Assembly: GCF_051401765.1 (NCBI RefSeq)
Contig: NW_027480450.1
Span: 558,001-622,000 of the forward strand
Source: Calliopsis andreniformis
Lineage: Eukaryota > Arthropoda > Insecta > Hymenoptera > Andrenidae
DNA: 64,000 nt
Direction: 5' to 3'
Under the pieces are notes generated by a model. That model saw only the letters and a list, made by a program, of their open reading frames with translations. It was not told where the DNA came from and searched no databases. Both the position numbers and the translations under genes were made by a program. This document shows, one piece after another, positions 12,485-26,706 of the stretch (the stretch's first letter is position 1; each line of letters begins with the position of its first letter).

Positions 12485-14364
12485 TCAATACTCAAACCTC
12501 AACACTCAACATTCAGCCCTCATCCTCAATCCTCAATCCTCAATCCTCAATCCTCGATCCTCAATACCAATCCTCATTACTCAATCTTCAATCCTCAATC
12601 CTCAATCCTCAATCCTCAATCCTCAATCCTCAATCCTCAGTAATCAATCCTCAATCTTCAATACTCAATCGTCAATCCTCAGTCCTCAATCCTCAATCCT
12701 CAATGCCCAAACTTCAATCCTCAATACACAGTCTTCAATCCTCAATCCTCAATGCTCAATCCACAATCCTCGATCTTCAATCCTCAATACTCAATCTTCC
12801 ATCCTCAATCCTCAATCCTCAATCCTCAATCCTCAATCCTCAATGCCCAAACTTCAATCCTCAATACACAGTCTTCAATCCTCAATCCTCAATGCTCAAT
12901 CCACAATCCTCATTCTTCAATCCTCAATACCCAATCCTCAATCTTCAATCCTCAATCCTGAATCCTCAATTCTCAATACTCAATACTCAATCCTCAATCC
13001 TCATACCTCAAACATCAATACTCTACCCTCAGTCCTCGTTCTCAATCCACAACAATCAATCCTCAATCCTCAATCTTCAATCATCAATATTCAATCTTCA
13101 GTCCTCAATCCTCAATCCTCAACCCTCAATCCTCAATCCTCAATGTTCAATCCGCAATACACAATCCTCAACCTGCAATCCTCAATACTCCATCCTCAAT
13201 CCTCAATCCTCAATCCTCAATCCTCAATCGTCAGGCTTCAATCCTCAATACTCAATCTTCAATCCTCAATCCTCAATCCTCATTCCTCAATCCTCATTCT
13301 TTAATCCTCCATACCCAATCCTCAATCTTCAATCCTCAATCCTCAATCTTCAGTTCTCAATCCTCAATCCTCAGTCCTCAGTCCTCAAACCTCAATCCTC
13401 AGCCCTCAGCCCTCAGCCCTCATCCTCAATCCTCAATCCTCAATCTTCAATCCTCAATCCACAATACTCAATCCTCAATCCTCAATCTTCAATCCTCAAT
13501 ACTCAATCTTCAATCCTCAATCCTCAATCCTCAATCCTCAATCCTCAATCCTCAATCCTCAATCATCAATCCTCAATACTCAGTCTTCAATCCTCAATCC
13601 TCAATCCTCAATCCTCAATGCTCAATCCTCAATCCTCAATCCTCAACCCTCAACCTTAAATCCTCAATACTCAATCTGCAATCCTCAATCCTCAATCCTC
13701 AACACTCAATCCTCATTCTTCAATCCTCAATAACCAATCCTCAATCTTCAATCCTCAATCCTCAATCCTCAATTCTCAATCCTCAATCCTCAATCCTCAG
13801 ACCTCAATCCTCAATCATCAATCCTCAATACTCAATCTTCAATCTTCAATCCTCAATCCTCAATCCTCAATCCTCATTATTCAATACTCAACACCCAGTC
13901 CTCAATCTTCAATCCTAAATCCTCAATCCTCAATCCTCAATTCTGAACACTCAATCCTCAATCCTCAATCTTCAATCCTCAATCCTCAATCCTCAATCCT
14001 AAATCCTCAATCCTCAGACCTCAATCCTCAATCTTCAATACTCAATACTCAATCTTCAATCCTCAATCCTCTATCCTCAATCCTCAATCCTCATTCTTCA
14101 ATCCTCAACACCCAATCGTCAATCTTCAATCCTCAATCCTCAATCCTCAATTCTCAATCCTCAATCCTCAATCCTCAGACCTCAAACATCAATACTCAAC
14201 CCTCAGTCCTCGTCCTCAATCCACAACCCTCAATCCTCGATCCTCAATATTCAATCATCAATATTCAATATTCAATCGTCAATTCTCAATCCTCAATACT
14301 CAGTCCTCAATCCTCAATCCTCAATACTCAACCATCAATCCTCGATTCTCAAACTCAATAGAAG

Positions 14365-14382
14365 ATCCTGAATTCTCAGGAT
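14365..14382. repeat. L1 inverted repeat, type gamma
   Basis: Type gamma, counterpart of 9,453. Confidence 0.92.
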
Positions 14383-16165
14383 ACAATACTCAAACCTCAA
14401 CACACAACACTCAGCCCTCATCCTCAATCCTCAATCCGCAATCCTCAATCCTCAATTCTCAATCCTCAATCCTCAGTCCTCAGTCCTCAAACCTCAATCC
14501 TCAATTCTCAATACTCAATCCTCAATCCTCAATACTCAATCCCCAATCCACAATCTTCAATCCTCAATACTCAATCATCAACCCTCAATCCTCATTCTTC
14601 AATCCTCAATACCCAATCCTCAATCTTCAATCCTCAATCCTCAATCCTCAATTCTCAATACTCAATCCTCAATCCTCAGACCTCAATCCTCAATCTTCAA
14701 TCCTCAATACTCAATCTTCAATCCTCAACCCTCAATCCTCAATCCTCAATCCTCATTCTTCAATCCTCAACACCCAATCGTCAATCTTCAATCCTCAATC
14801 CTCAATCCTCAATTCTCAATCCTCAATCCTCAGACCTCAAACATCAATACTCAACCCTCAGTCCTCGTCCTCAATCCACAACCCTCAATCCTCGATCCTC
14901 AGTCTTCAATCATCAATATTCAACATTCAATACTCAATCCTCAATCCTCAATACTCAATCCACAATCCTCATTCTTCAATCCTCAATACCCAATCCTCAA
15001 TCTTCAATCCTCAATCCTCAATCATCAATCCTCAATACTCAATCTTCAATCCTCAATCTTCAATCCTCAATCCTCAATCCTCATTCTTCAATCCTCAACA
15101 CCCAATCGTCAATCTTCAATCCTCAATACACAGTCTTCAATCCTCAATCCTCAATGCTCAATCCACAATCCTCATTCTTCAATCCTCAATACCCAATCCT
15201 CAACCTTCAATCCTCAATACTCCATTCTCAATCCTCAATCCTCAATCCCCAATCCTCAATCGTCAGGCTTCAATCCTCAATGCTCAATCTTCAATCCTCA
15301 ATCCTCAATCCTCATTCCTCAATCCTCATTCTTTAATCCTCCATACCCAATCCTCAATCTTCAATCCTCAATCCTCAATCTTCAGTTCTCAATCCTCAAT
15401 CCTCAGTCCTCAGTCCTCAAACCTCAATCCTCAACCCTCAGCCCTCATCCTCAATCCTCAATCCTCAATCCTCAATCCTCAATCCTCAATACTCAATCCT
15501 CAATCCTCTATCTTCAATCCTCAATACTCAATCTTCAATCCTCAATCCTCAATCCTCAATCCTCAATCCTCAATCCTCAATCATCAATAATCAATACTCA
15601 GTCTTCAATCCTCAATCCTCAATCCTCAATCCTCAATGCTCAATCCTCAATCCTCAATCCTCAACCCTCAACCTTCAATCCTCAATACACAATCTGCAAT
15701 CCTCAATCCTCAATCCTCAACACTCAATACTCATTCTTCAATCCTCAATAACCAATCATCAATCTTCAATCCTCAATCCTCAATCCTCAATTCTCAATCC
15801 TCAATCCTCAATCCTCAGACCTCAATCCTCAATCATCAATCCTCAATACTCAATCTTCAATCCTCAATCCTCAATCCTCAATCCTCAATCCTCATTCTTC
15901 AATCCTCAACACCCAATCGTCAATCTTCAATCCTCAATCCTCAATCCTCAATTCTCAATCCTCAATCCTCAATCCTCAGACCTCAAACATCAATACTCAA
16001 CCCTCAGTCCTCGTCCTCAATCCACAACCCTCAATCGTCGATCCTCAGTCTTCTATCATCAATATTCAACATTCAATCCTCAATCCTCAATCCTCAATAC
16101 TCAATCCTCAATCCTCAATCCTCAATACTCAACCATCAATCCTCAATTCTCAAACTCAATAGAAA

Positions 16166-16183
16166 ATCCTGAATTCTCAGGAT
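16166..16183. repeat. L1 inverted repeat, type alpha
   Basis: Type alpha, counterpart of 11,254. Confidence 0.92.
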
Positions 16184-16834
16184 TCAATACTCAAACCTCA
16201 ACACACAACCCTCAGCCCTCATCCTCAATCGTCAATCCTCAATCCTCAATCCTCAATTCTCAATCCTCAATCCTCAGTCCTCAGTCCTCAAACCTCAATC
16301 CTCAATTCTCAATACTCAATCCTCAATCCTCAATACTCAATCCCCAATCCTCAATCTTCAATCCTCAAAACTCAATCCTCAACCCTCAAACCTCATTCAT
16401 CAATCCTCAATACCCAATCCTCAATCTTCAATCCTCAATCATCAATCCTCAATTCTCAATACTCAATCCTCAATCCTCAGACATCAATCCTCAATCTTCA
16501 ATCCTCAATACTCAATCTTCAATCCTGAATCCTCAATCCTCAATTCTCAATCATCATTCTTTAATCCTCAACACCCAATCGTCAATCTTCAATCCTCAAT
16601 CCTCAATCCTCAATTCTCAATCCTCAATCCTCAATCCTCAGACATCAAACATCAATACTCAACCCTCGGTACTCGTCGTCGATCCACAACACTCAATCCT
16701 CGATCCTCAATCTTCAATCATCAATATTCAATATTCAATCCTCAATCATCAATCCTCAATACTCAATACCCAATCCTCAATCCTCAATCCTCAATACTCA
16801 ACCATCAATCCTCAATTCTCAAACTCAATAGAAA

Positions 16835-16852
16835 ATCCTGAATTCTCAGGAT
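16835..16852. repeat. L1 inverted repeat, type alpha
   Basis: Type alpha, counterpart of 11,923. Confidence 0.92.
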
Positions 16853-17704
16853 TCAATACTCAAACCTCAACACACAGACCTCAGCCCTCATCCTCAATCC
16901 TCAATCCTCAATCCTCAATCCTCAACACTCAATCCTCAATCCTCAATATTCAATCCTCAATACTCAATATTCAATCCTCCATCCTCAATCCTCAATCCTC
17001 AATCCTCAATCCTCAATCGTCTGGCTTCAATCCTCAATACTCAATCTTCAACCCTCAATCCTCAATCCTCATTCCTCAATCCTCAATCTTCAATCCTCAA
17101 TCTTCAATCCTCAATACTCAATCTTCAACCTTCAATCCTCATTCCTAGATCCTCAATCCTCAATCCTCAACCCTCAATCTTCAGTCCTCAACCATCAATC
17201 CTCAATCCTCAATCCTCATTCTTCAATCCTCAATACCCAATCCTCAATCCTCAGTCCTCAATCCTCAATCCTTAAACCTCAAACCTCAATCCTCAGTCCT
17301 CTGTCCTCAAACCTCAATCCTCAACCCTCAGCCCTCATCCTCAGTCCTCAATACTCAATCCTCAATTCTCAATCTTCAATCATCAATACTCAATCTTCAA
17401 TAATCAACCCTCAGACCTCAAAAATCAATACTCAACCCTCAGTCCTCGTCCTCAACCCACAAGAGTCATTCCTCAATCCTCAATCTTCAATCATCAATAT
17501 TCAATCTTCAGTCCTCAATCCTCAATCCTCAACCCTCAATCCTCAATCCTCAATGTTCAATCCGCAATACCCTATCCTCAACCTTCAACCCTCAATCCTC
17601 AATCCTCAATCCTCAATCCTCAATCCTCAATCCTCAATCGTCAGACCTCAAACCTCATACCTGAATACTCAATCCTGAATCCTCAATCTTCAGACGTCAG
17701 TCCT

Positions 17705-17844
17705 CAACAATCAGCTGTCAATTCTCAATCCTCAATAGAATATCACCAACTCACAGTTTTCAATACCCAATACTCAATCTGCAATCTTCAAATCTCTATC
17801 CACAAACATCAATTCTCATCATTCAACCCTCAACACTCAGTCCC
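17705..17844 (+). repeat. L2 diverged block, type c
   Basis: Type c has CAGCTGT (a PvuII site), ATATCAC, CAACTCA and CAATCTG. Confidence 0.9.
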
Positions 17845-18881
17845 CAATCCTCAATCTTCAATCCTCAATCCTCAGTCCTCAAACCTCAATCCTCAATTCT
17901 CAATACTCAATCCTCAATCCTCAATACTCAATCCCCAATCCTCAATCTTCAATCCTCAATACTCAATCCTCAACCCTCAATCCTCATTCTTCAATCCTCA
18001 ATACCCAATCCTCAATCTTCAATCCTCAATCCTCAATCCTCAATTCTCAATCCTCATTCCTCAATCCACATTCTTCAATCCTCCATACCCAATACTCAAT
18101 CTTCAATCCTCAATCCTCAACCCTCAATTCTCAATCCTCAATCCTCAATCGTCAGGCTTCAATCCTCAATACTCAATCTTCAATACTTCAACCTCAATAC
18201 TCAATCCTCAATCCTCAATCCTCAATCGTCAGGCTTCAATCCTCAATACTCAATCTTCAATCGTCAATCGTCAATCCTCATTCCTCAGTCCTCATTCTTC
18301 AATCCTCCATACCCAGTCCTCAATCTTCAATACTCAATCCTCAATCCTCAAACCTCAATCCTCAATTCTCAATACTCAATCCTCCATCCTCAATCCTCAA
18401 TCATCAATCCTCAATCCTCAATCGTCTGGCTTCAATCCTCAATACTCAATCTTCAATCCTCAATCCTCAATCCTCATTCCTCAATCCTCATTCTTCAATC
18501 CTCCATACCCAATCCTCAATCTTCAATCCTCAATACTCAATCCTCAATTCTCGATCCTCAATCCTCACTCATCAGTCCTCAAACATCAATCCTCAACGCT
18601 CAGCCCTCATCCTCAATCCTCAATCCTCAATCTTCAATCCTCAATCCTCAATACTCAATCCCCAATCCTCAATCTTCAATCCTCAATACTCAATCTTCAA
18701 TCCTCAATCCTCAATCATCAATCCTCAATCCTCAATCTTCAATCTTCAATCCTCAATATTCAATATTCAATCCTCAATCCTCAATCCTCAATCCTCAATC
18801 CTCAAAACTCAATCCGCAGTCCTCAATCCTCAATCCTCAATACTCAACCATCAATCCTCAATTCTCAATACACAATAGAAT

Positions 18882-18899
18882 ATCCTGAATTCTCAGGAT
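18882..18899. repeat. L1 inverted repeat, type beta
   Basis: Type beta. Confidence 0.92.
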
Positions 18900-20751
18900 T
18901 CAATACTCAAACCTCAACACTCAACATTCAGCCCTCATCCTCAATCCTCAATCCTCAATCCTCAATCCTCAATTCTCAGTAATCAATCCTCAATCTTCAA
19001 TTCTCAATCGTCAATCCTCAGTCCTCAATCCTCAATCCTCAATCCTCGATCCTCAAACCTCAATCCTCAACCCTCAGTCCTCATCCTCAATTCTCAATTC
19101 TCAATTCTCTATCCTCAATCCTCAATCCTTAATCTTCAATCCTCAATAATCAATCTCCAATCCTGGATACTCAATCCCAAATCCTCAATGCTTAATCCTC
19201 AACCTTCAACCCTCAATCCCCAGTCCTCAATCTTCAATCCTCAATGCTCAATCCTCAATCCTCAATCCTCAATCCTCAGTAATCAATCCTCAATCTTCAA
19301 TTCTCAATCCTCAATACTCAATCCTTAATCGTCAATCCTCAATCCCCAATCCTCAATCTTCAAACCTCAATCCTCAATCCTCAATCCTGAATCCTCAATC
19401 TTCAATCCTCAATACTCAATCTTCCATCCTCAATCCTCAATCCTCAATCCTCAATCCTCAATCCTCAATGCCCAAACTTCAATCCTCAATACACAGTCTT
19501 CAATCCTCAATCCTCAATGCTCAATCCACAATCCTCATTCTTCAATCCTCAATACCCAATCCTCAATCTTCAATCCTCAATCCTGAATCCTCAATTCTCA
19601 ATACTCAATCCTCAATCCTCATACCTCGAACATCAATACTCTACCCTCAGTCCTCGTTCTCAATCCACAACAATCAATCCTCAATCCTCAATCTTCAATC
19701 ATCAATATTCAATCTTCAGTCCTCACTCCTCAATCCTCAACCCTCAATCCTCAATCCTCAATGTTCAATCCGCAATACACAATCCTCAACCTTCAATCCT
19801 CAATACTCCATCCTCAATCCTCAATCCTCAATCCTCAATCCTCAATCGTCAGGCTTCAATCCTCAATACTCAATCTTCAATCCTCAATCCTCAATCCTCA
19901 TTCCTCAATCCTCATTCTTTAATCCTCCATACCCAATCCTCAATCTTCAATCCTCAATCCTCAATCTTCAGTTCTCAATCCTCAATCCTCAGTCCTCAGT
20001 CCTCAAACCTCAATCCTCAGCCCTCAGCCCTCATCCTCAATCCTCAATCCTCAATCCTCAATCCTCAATCCTCAATACTCAATCCTCAATCCTCTATCTT
20101 CAATCCTCAATACTCAATCTTCAATCCTCAATCCTCAATCCTCAATCCTCAATCCTCAATCCTCAATCATCAATAATCAATACTCAGTCTTCAATCCTCA
20201 ATCCTCAATCCTCAATCCTCAATGCTCAATCCTCAATCCTCAATCCTCAACCCTCAACCTTCAATCCTCAATACACAATCTGCAATCCTCAATCCTCAAT
20301 CCTCAACACTCAATACTCATTCTTCAATCCTCAATAACCAATCATCAATCTTCAATCCTCAATCCTCAATCCTCAATTCTCAATCCTCAATCCTCAATCC
20401 TCAGACCTCAATCCTCAATCATCAATCCTCAATACTCAATCTTCAATCCTCAATCCTCAATCCTCAATCCTCAATCCTCATTCTTCAATCCTCAACACCC
20501 AATCGTCAATCTTCAATCCTCAATCCTCAATCCTCAATTCTCAATCCTCAATCCTCAATCCTCAGACCTCAAACATCAATACTCAACCCTCAGTCCTCGT
20601 CCTCAATCCACAACCCTCAATCGTCGATCCTCAGTCTTCAATCATCAATATTCAACATTCAATCCTCAATCCTCAATCCTCAATACTCAATCCTCAATCC
20701 TCAATCCTCAATACTCAACCATCAATCCTCAATTCTCAAACTCAATAGAAA

Positions 20752-20769
20752 ATCCTGAATTCTCAGGAT
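20752..20769. repeat. L1 inverted repeat, type alpha
   Basis: Type alpha, 4,586 bp after 16,166. Confidence 0.92.
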
Positions 20770-21420
20770 TCAATACTCAAACCTCAACACACAACCCTCA
20801 GCCCTCATCCTCAATCCTCAATCCTCAATCCTCAATCCTCAATTCTCAATCCTCAATCCTCAGTCCTCAGTCCTCAAACCTCAATCCTCAATTCTCAATA
20901 CTCAATCCTCAATCCTCAATACTCAATCCCCAATCCTCAATCTTCAATCCTCAAAACTCAATCCTCAACCCTCAAACCTCATTCATCAATCCTCAATACC
21001 CAATCCTCAATCTTCAATCCTCAATCATCAATCCTCAATTCTCAATACTCAATCCTCAATCCTCAGACATCAATCCTCAATCTTCAATCCTCAATACTCA
21101 ATCTTCAATCCTGAATCCTCAATCCTCAATTCTCAATCATCATTCTTTAATCCTCAACACCCAATCGTCAATCTTCAATCCTCAATCCTCAATCCTCAAT
21201 TCTCAATCCTCAATCCTCAATCCTCAGACATCAAACATCAATACTCAACCCTCGGTACTCGTCGTCGATCCACAACACTCAATCCTCGATCCTCAATCTT
21301 CAATCATCAATATTCAATATTCAATCCTCAATCATCAATCCTCAATACTCAATACCCAATCCTCAATCCTCAATCCTCAATACTCAACCATCAATCCTCA
21401 ATTCTCAAACTCAATAGAAA

Positions 21421-21438
21421 ATCCTGAATTCTCAGGAT
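21421..21438. repeat. L1 inverted repeat, type alpha
   Basis: Type alpha, 4,586 bp after 16,835. Confidence 0.92.
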
Positions 21439-22290
21439 TCAATACTCAAACCTCAACACACAGACCTCAGCCCTCATCCTCAATCCTCAATCCTCAATCC
21501 TCAATCCTCAACACTCAATCCTCAATCCTCAATATTCAATCCTCAATACTCAATATTCAATCCTCCATCCTCAATCCTCAATCCTCAATCCTCAATCCTC
21601 AATCGTCTGGCTTCAATCCTCAATACTCAATCTTCAACCCTCAATCCTCAATCCTCATTCCTCAATCCTCAATCTTCAATCCTCAATCTTCAATCCTCAA
21701 TACTCAATCTTCAACCTTCAATCCTCATTCCTAGATCCTCAATCCTCAATCCTCAACCCTCAATCTACAGTCCTCAACCATCAATCCTCAATCCTCAATC
21801 CTCATTCTTCAATCCTCAATACCCAATCCTCAATCCTCAGTCCTCAATCCTCAATCCTTAAACCTCAAACCTCAATCCTCAGTCCTCTGTCCTCAAACCT
21901 CAATCCTCAACCCTCAGCCCTCATCCTCAGTCCTCAATACTCAATCCTCAATTCTCAATCTTCAATCATCAATACTCAATCTTCAATAATCAACCCTCAG
22001 ACCTCAAAAATCAATACTCAACCCTCAGTCCTCGTCCTCAACCCACAAGAGTCATTCCTCAATCCTCAATCTTCAATCATCAATATTCAATCTTCAGTCC
22101 TCAATCCTCAATCCTCAACCCTCAATCCTCAATCCTCAATGTTCAATCCGCAATACCCTATCCTCAACCTTCAACCCTCAATCCTCAATCCTCAATCCTC
22201 AATCCTCAATCCTCAATCCTCAACCGTCAGACCTCAAACCTCATACCTGAATACTCAATCCTGAATCCTCAATCTTCAGACGTCAGTCCT

Positions 22291-22430
22291 CAACAATCAG
22301 CTGTCAATTCTCAATCCTCAATAGAATATCACCAACTCACAGTTTTCAATACCCAATACTCAATCTGCAATCTTCAAATCTCTATCCACAAACATCAATT
22401 CTCATCATTCAACCCTCAACACTCAGTCCC
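22291..22430 (+). repeat. L2 diverged block, type c
   Basis: Type c, 4,586 bp after the previous copy. Confidence 0.9.
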
Positions 22431-22997
22431 CAATCCTCAATCTTCAATCCTCAATCCTCAGTCCTCAAACCTCAATCCTCAATTCTCAATACTCAATCCT
22501 CAATCCTCAATACTCAATCCCCAATCCTCAATCTTCAATCCTCAATACTCAATCCTCAACCCTCAATCCTCATTCTTCAATCCTCAATACCCAATCCTCA
22601 ATCTTCAATCCTCAATCCTCAATCCTCAATTCTCAATCCTCATTCCTCAATCCACATTCTTCAATCCTCCATACCCAATACTCAATCTTCAATCCTCAAT
22701 CCTCAACCCTCAATTCTCAATCCTCAATCCTCAATCGTCAGGCTTCAATCCTCAATACTCAATCTTCAATACTTCAACCTCAATACTCAATCCTCAATCC
22801 TCAATCCTCAATCGTCAGGCTTCAATCCTCAATACTCAATCTTCAATCGTCAATCGTCAATCCTCATTCCTCAGTCCTCATTCTTCAATCCTCCATACCC
22901 AGTCCTCAATCTTCAATACTCAATCCTCAATCCTCAGTCCTCAAACCTCAAACCTGAATCCTCAAGCCTGAATCCTCAATCTTCAGAACTCAGTCCT

Positions 22998-23137
22998 CAA
23001 CAATCAGTTGTCAATTCTCAATCCTCAATAGAATATCATCAATTCACAGTTTTCAATACCCAATACTCAATCAGCAATCTTCAAATGTCTATCCACAAAC
23101 ATCAATCCTCATCATTCAACCCTCAACACTCAGTCCC
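22998..23137 (+). repeat. L2 diverged block, type b
   Basis: Type b. Its counterpart was removed from the upstream HOR copy by the 245-bp loss. Confidence 0.9.
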
Positions 23138-23712
23138 CAATCCTCAATCTTCAATCCTCAATCCTCAATCCTCAATCCTCAATCCTCAACCTTCAACCCT
23201 CAATACTCAATCTTCAATCCTCCATCCTCAATCCTCAATCATCAATCCTCAATCCTCAATCGTCTGGCTTCAATCCTCAATACTCAATCTTCAATCCTCA
23301 ATCCTCAATCCTCATTCCTCAATCCTCATTCTTCAATCCTCCATACCCAATCCTCAATCTTCAATCCTCAATACTCAATCCTCAATTCTCGATCCTCAAT
23401 CCTCACTCATCAGTCCTCAAACATCAATCCTCAACGCTCAGCCCTCATCCTCAATCCTCAATCCTCAATCTTCAATCCTCAATCCTCAATACTCAATCCC
23501 CAATCCTCAATCTTCAATCCTCAATACTCAATCTTCAATCCTCAATCCTCAATCATCAATCCTCAATCCTCAATCTTCAATCTTCAATCCTCAATATTCA
23601 ATATTCAATCCTCAATCCTCAATCCTCAATCCTCAAAACTCAATCCGCAGTCCTCAATCCTCAATCCTCAATACTCAACCATCAATCCTCAATTCTCAAT
23701 ACACAATAGAAT

Positions 23713-23730
23713 ATCCTGAATTCTCAGGAT
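23713..23730. repeat. L1 inverted repeat, type beta
   Basis: Type beta, 4,831 bp after 18,882. Confidence 0.92.
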
Positions 23731-25792
23731 TCAATACTCAAACCTCAACACTCAACATTCAGCCCTCATCCTCAATCCTCAATCCTCAATCCTCAATCCT
23801 CAATTCTCAGTAATCAATCCTCAATCTTCAATTCTCAATCGTCAATCCTCAGTCCTCAATCCTCAATCCTCAATCCTCGATCCTCAAACCTCAATCCTCA
23901 ACCCTCAGTCCTCATCCTCAATTCTCAATTCTCAATTCTCTATCCTCAATCCTCAATCCTTAATCTTCAATCCTCAATAATCAATCTCCAATCCTGGATA
24001 CTCAATCCCAAATCCTCAATGCTTAATCCTCAACCCTCAACCCTCAATCCCCAGTCCTCAATCTTCAATCCTCAATGCTCAATCCTCAATCCTCAATCCT
24101 CAATCCTCAGTAATCAATCCTCAATCTTCAATTCTCAATCCTCAATACTCAATCCTTAATCGTCAATCCTCAATCCCCAATCCTCAATCTTCAAACCTCA
24201 ATCCTCAATCCTCAATCCTGAATCCTCAATCTTCAATCCTCAATACTCAATCTTCCATCCTCAATCCTCAATCCTCAATCCTCAATCCTCAATCCTCAAT
24301 GCCCAAACTTCAATCCTCAATACACAGTCTTCAATCCTCAATCCTCAATGCTCAATCCACAATCCTCATTCTTCAATCCTCAATACCCAATCCTCAATCT
24401 TCAATCCTCAATCCTGAATCCTCAATTCTCAATACTCAATCCTCAATCCTCATACCTCGAACATCAATACTCTACCCTCAGTCCTCGTTCTCAATCCACA
24501 ACAATCAATCCTCAATCCTCAATCTTCAATCATCAATATTCAATCTTCAGTCCTCACTCCTCAATCCTCAACCCTCAATCCTCAATCCTCAATGTTCAAT
24601 CCGCAATACACAATCCTCAACCTTCAATCCTCAATACTCCATCCTCAATCCTCAATCCTCAATCCTCAATCCTCAATCGTCAGGCTTCAATCCTCAATAC
24701 TCAATCTTCAATCCTCAATCCTCAATCCTCATTCCTCAATCCTCATTCTTTAATCCTCCATACCCAATCCTCAATCTTCAATCCTCAATCCTCAATCTTC
24801 AGTTCTCAATCCTCAATCCTCAGTCCTCAGTCCTCAAACCTCAATCCTCAGCCCTCAGCCCTCATCCTCAATCCTCAATCCTCAATCTTCAATCCTCAAT
24901 CCACAATACTCAATCCTCAATCCTCAATCTTCAATCCTCAATACTCAATCTTCAATCCTCAATCCTCAATCCTCAATCCTCAATCCTCAATCCTCAATCA
25001 TCAATCCTCAATACTCAGTCTTCAATCCTCAATCCTCAATCCTCAATCCTCAATGCTCAATCCTCAATCGTCAATCCTCAACCCTCAACCTTCAATCCTC
25101 AATACTCAATCTGCAATCCTCAATCCTCAATCCTCAACACTCAATCCTCATTCTTCAATCCTCAATAACCAATCCTCGATCTTCAATCCTCAATCCTCAA
25201 TCGTCAATTCTCAATCCTCAATCCTCAATCCTCAGACCTCAATCCTCAATCATCAATCCTCAATACTCAATCTTCAATCCTCAATCGTCAATCCTCAATC
25301 CTCAATCCTCATTCTTCAATACTCAACACCCAGTCCTCAATCTTCAATCGTCAATCCTCAATCCTCAATTCTGAACACTCAATCCTCAATCCTCAATCTT
25401 CAATCCTCAATCCTCAATCCTCAATCCTCAATCCTCAATCCTCAGACCTCAATCCTCAATCTTCAATACTCAATACTCAATCTTCAATCCTCAATCCTCA
25501 ATCCTCAATCCTCAATCCTCATTCTTCAATCCTCAACACCCAATCGTCAATCTTCAATCCTCAATCCTCAATCCTCAATTCTCAATCCTCAATCCTCAAT
25601 CCTCAGACCTCAAACATCAATACTCAACCCTCAGTCCTCGTCCTCAATCCACAACCCTCAATCCTCGATCCTCAATATTCAATCATCAATATTCAATATT
25701 CAATCCTCAATCCTCAATCCTCAATACTCAGTCCTCAATCCTCAATCCTCAATACTCAAGCATCAATCCTCAATTCCCAAACTCAATAGAAG

Positions 25793-25810
25793 ATCCTGAA
25801 TTCTCAGGAT
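25793..25810. repeat. L1 inverted repeat, type gamma
   Basis: Type gamma, preceded by CAATTCC rather than CAATTCT, as at 44,375 and 50,471. Confidence 0.92.
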
Positions 25811-26244
25811 ACAATACTCAAACCTAAACACACAACCCTCAGCCCTCATCCTCAATCCTCAATCCTCAATCCTCAATCCTCAATTCTAAATCCTCAATCC
25901 TCAGTCCTCAGTCCTCAAACCTCAATCCTCAATTCTCAATACTCAATCCTCAATCCTCAATACTCAATCCCCAATCCACAATCTTGAATCCTCAATACTC
26001 AATCCTCAACCCTCAATCCTCATTCTTCAATCCTCAATACCCAATCCTCAATCTTCAATCCTCAATCCTCAATCCTCAATTCTCAATACTCAATCCTCAA
26101 TCCTCAGACCTCAATCCTCAATCTTCAATCCTCAATACTCAATCTTCAATCCACAATCCTCAATCCTCAATCCTCAATACTCAGACCTCAAACCTCATAC
26201 CTGAATACTCAATCCTGAATCCTCAATCTTCAGACCTCAGTCCT

Positions 26245-26384
26245 CAACAATCAGCTGTCAATTCTCAATCCTCAATAGAATATCACCAACTCACAGTTTT
26301 CAATACCCCATACTCAATCTGCAATCTTCAAATCTCTATCCACAAACATCAATTCTCATCATTCAACACTCAACACTCAGTCCC
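26245..26384 (+). repeat. L2 diverged block, type c
   Basis: Type c, with CAATACC followed by CCATACT. Confidence 0.9.
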
Positions 26385-26706
26385 CAATCCTCGATCTTCA
26401 ATCCTCAATCCTCAATCCTCAATCCTCAGTCCTCAATCTTCAATCCCTCACCCTCAATCCTCAATCCTCAATCCTCAATCGTCAGGTTTCAATCCTCAAT
26501 ACTCAATTTTCAATACTTCATCCTCAATCCTCAATCCTCAATCCTCAATCCTCAATCGTCATGCTTCAATCCTCAATACTCAATCTTCAATCCTCAATCC
26601 TGAATCCTCATTCCTCAATCCACATTCTTCAATCCTCCATACCCAATCCTCAATCTACAATCCTCAATCCTCAATCCTCAATTCTCAATCCTCAATCCTC
26701 AGTCCT

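Larger units (their letters stand above)
12178..17089 (+). repeat. 4,912-bp higher-order repeat, copy B
   Basis: Second copy of the 4,912-bp unit. All landmarks are shifted by exactly 4,912: L1 12,467, 14,365, 16,166 and 16,835, and L3 12,703 and 12,843. Differences noticed from copy A are at 15,282, 15,388, 15,471, 16,054 and 16,231. Homology runs on to about 17,100 and then breaks. The part from 15,194 onward is also the start of the next HOR pair. Confidence 0.93.
15194..19779 (+). repeat. 4,586-bp higher-order repeat, copy A (lacks 35 heptamers)
   Basis: It matches 19,780-24,610. The offset is 4,586 from the left edge to about 18,345 and 4,831 from about 18,370 onward. The difference of 245 bp is exactly 35 heptamers, lost here at about 18,345-18,370. 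In copy B the extra sequence includes the L2 block at 22,998. I count 13 hexamers, and 657x7 - 13 = 4,586. Confidence 0.88.
19780..24610 (+). repeat. 4,831-bp higher-order repeat, copy B
   Basis: Full-length version of the preceding unit. It contains L1 sites 20,752, 21,421 and 23,713, L2 blocks 22,291 and 22,998, and L4 at 23,975. A third copy begins at 24,611 with the same left-edge sequence and keeps the 4,831 offset for several hundred bases. It then diverges from this copy before its type-gamma inverted repeat at 25,793. Confidence 0.88.
24611..26550 (+). repeat. Partial third HOR copy and mosaic join
   Basis: The left part continues the 4,831-bp series. From about 24.9 kb it also matches 43.5-44.8 kb at offset 18,582 (L1 25,793 with 44,375; L2 26,245 with 44,827). 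It holds a long forward open frame made of NPQSSIL-type heptapeptides, which I read as a by-product of the repeat. Confidence 0.75.

Noticed and set aside
17705..17720. CAGCTG palindrome in L2 type c as a possible regulatory E-box
   Set aside because: A single-base change in one L2 type with no gene nearby; useful as a subtype marker only.
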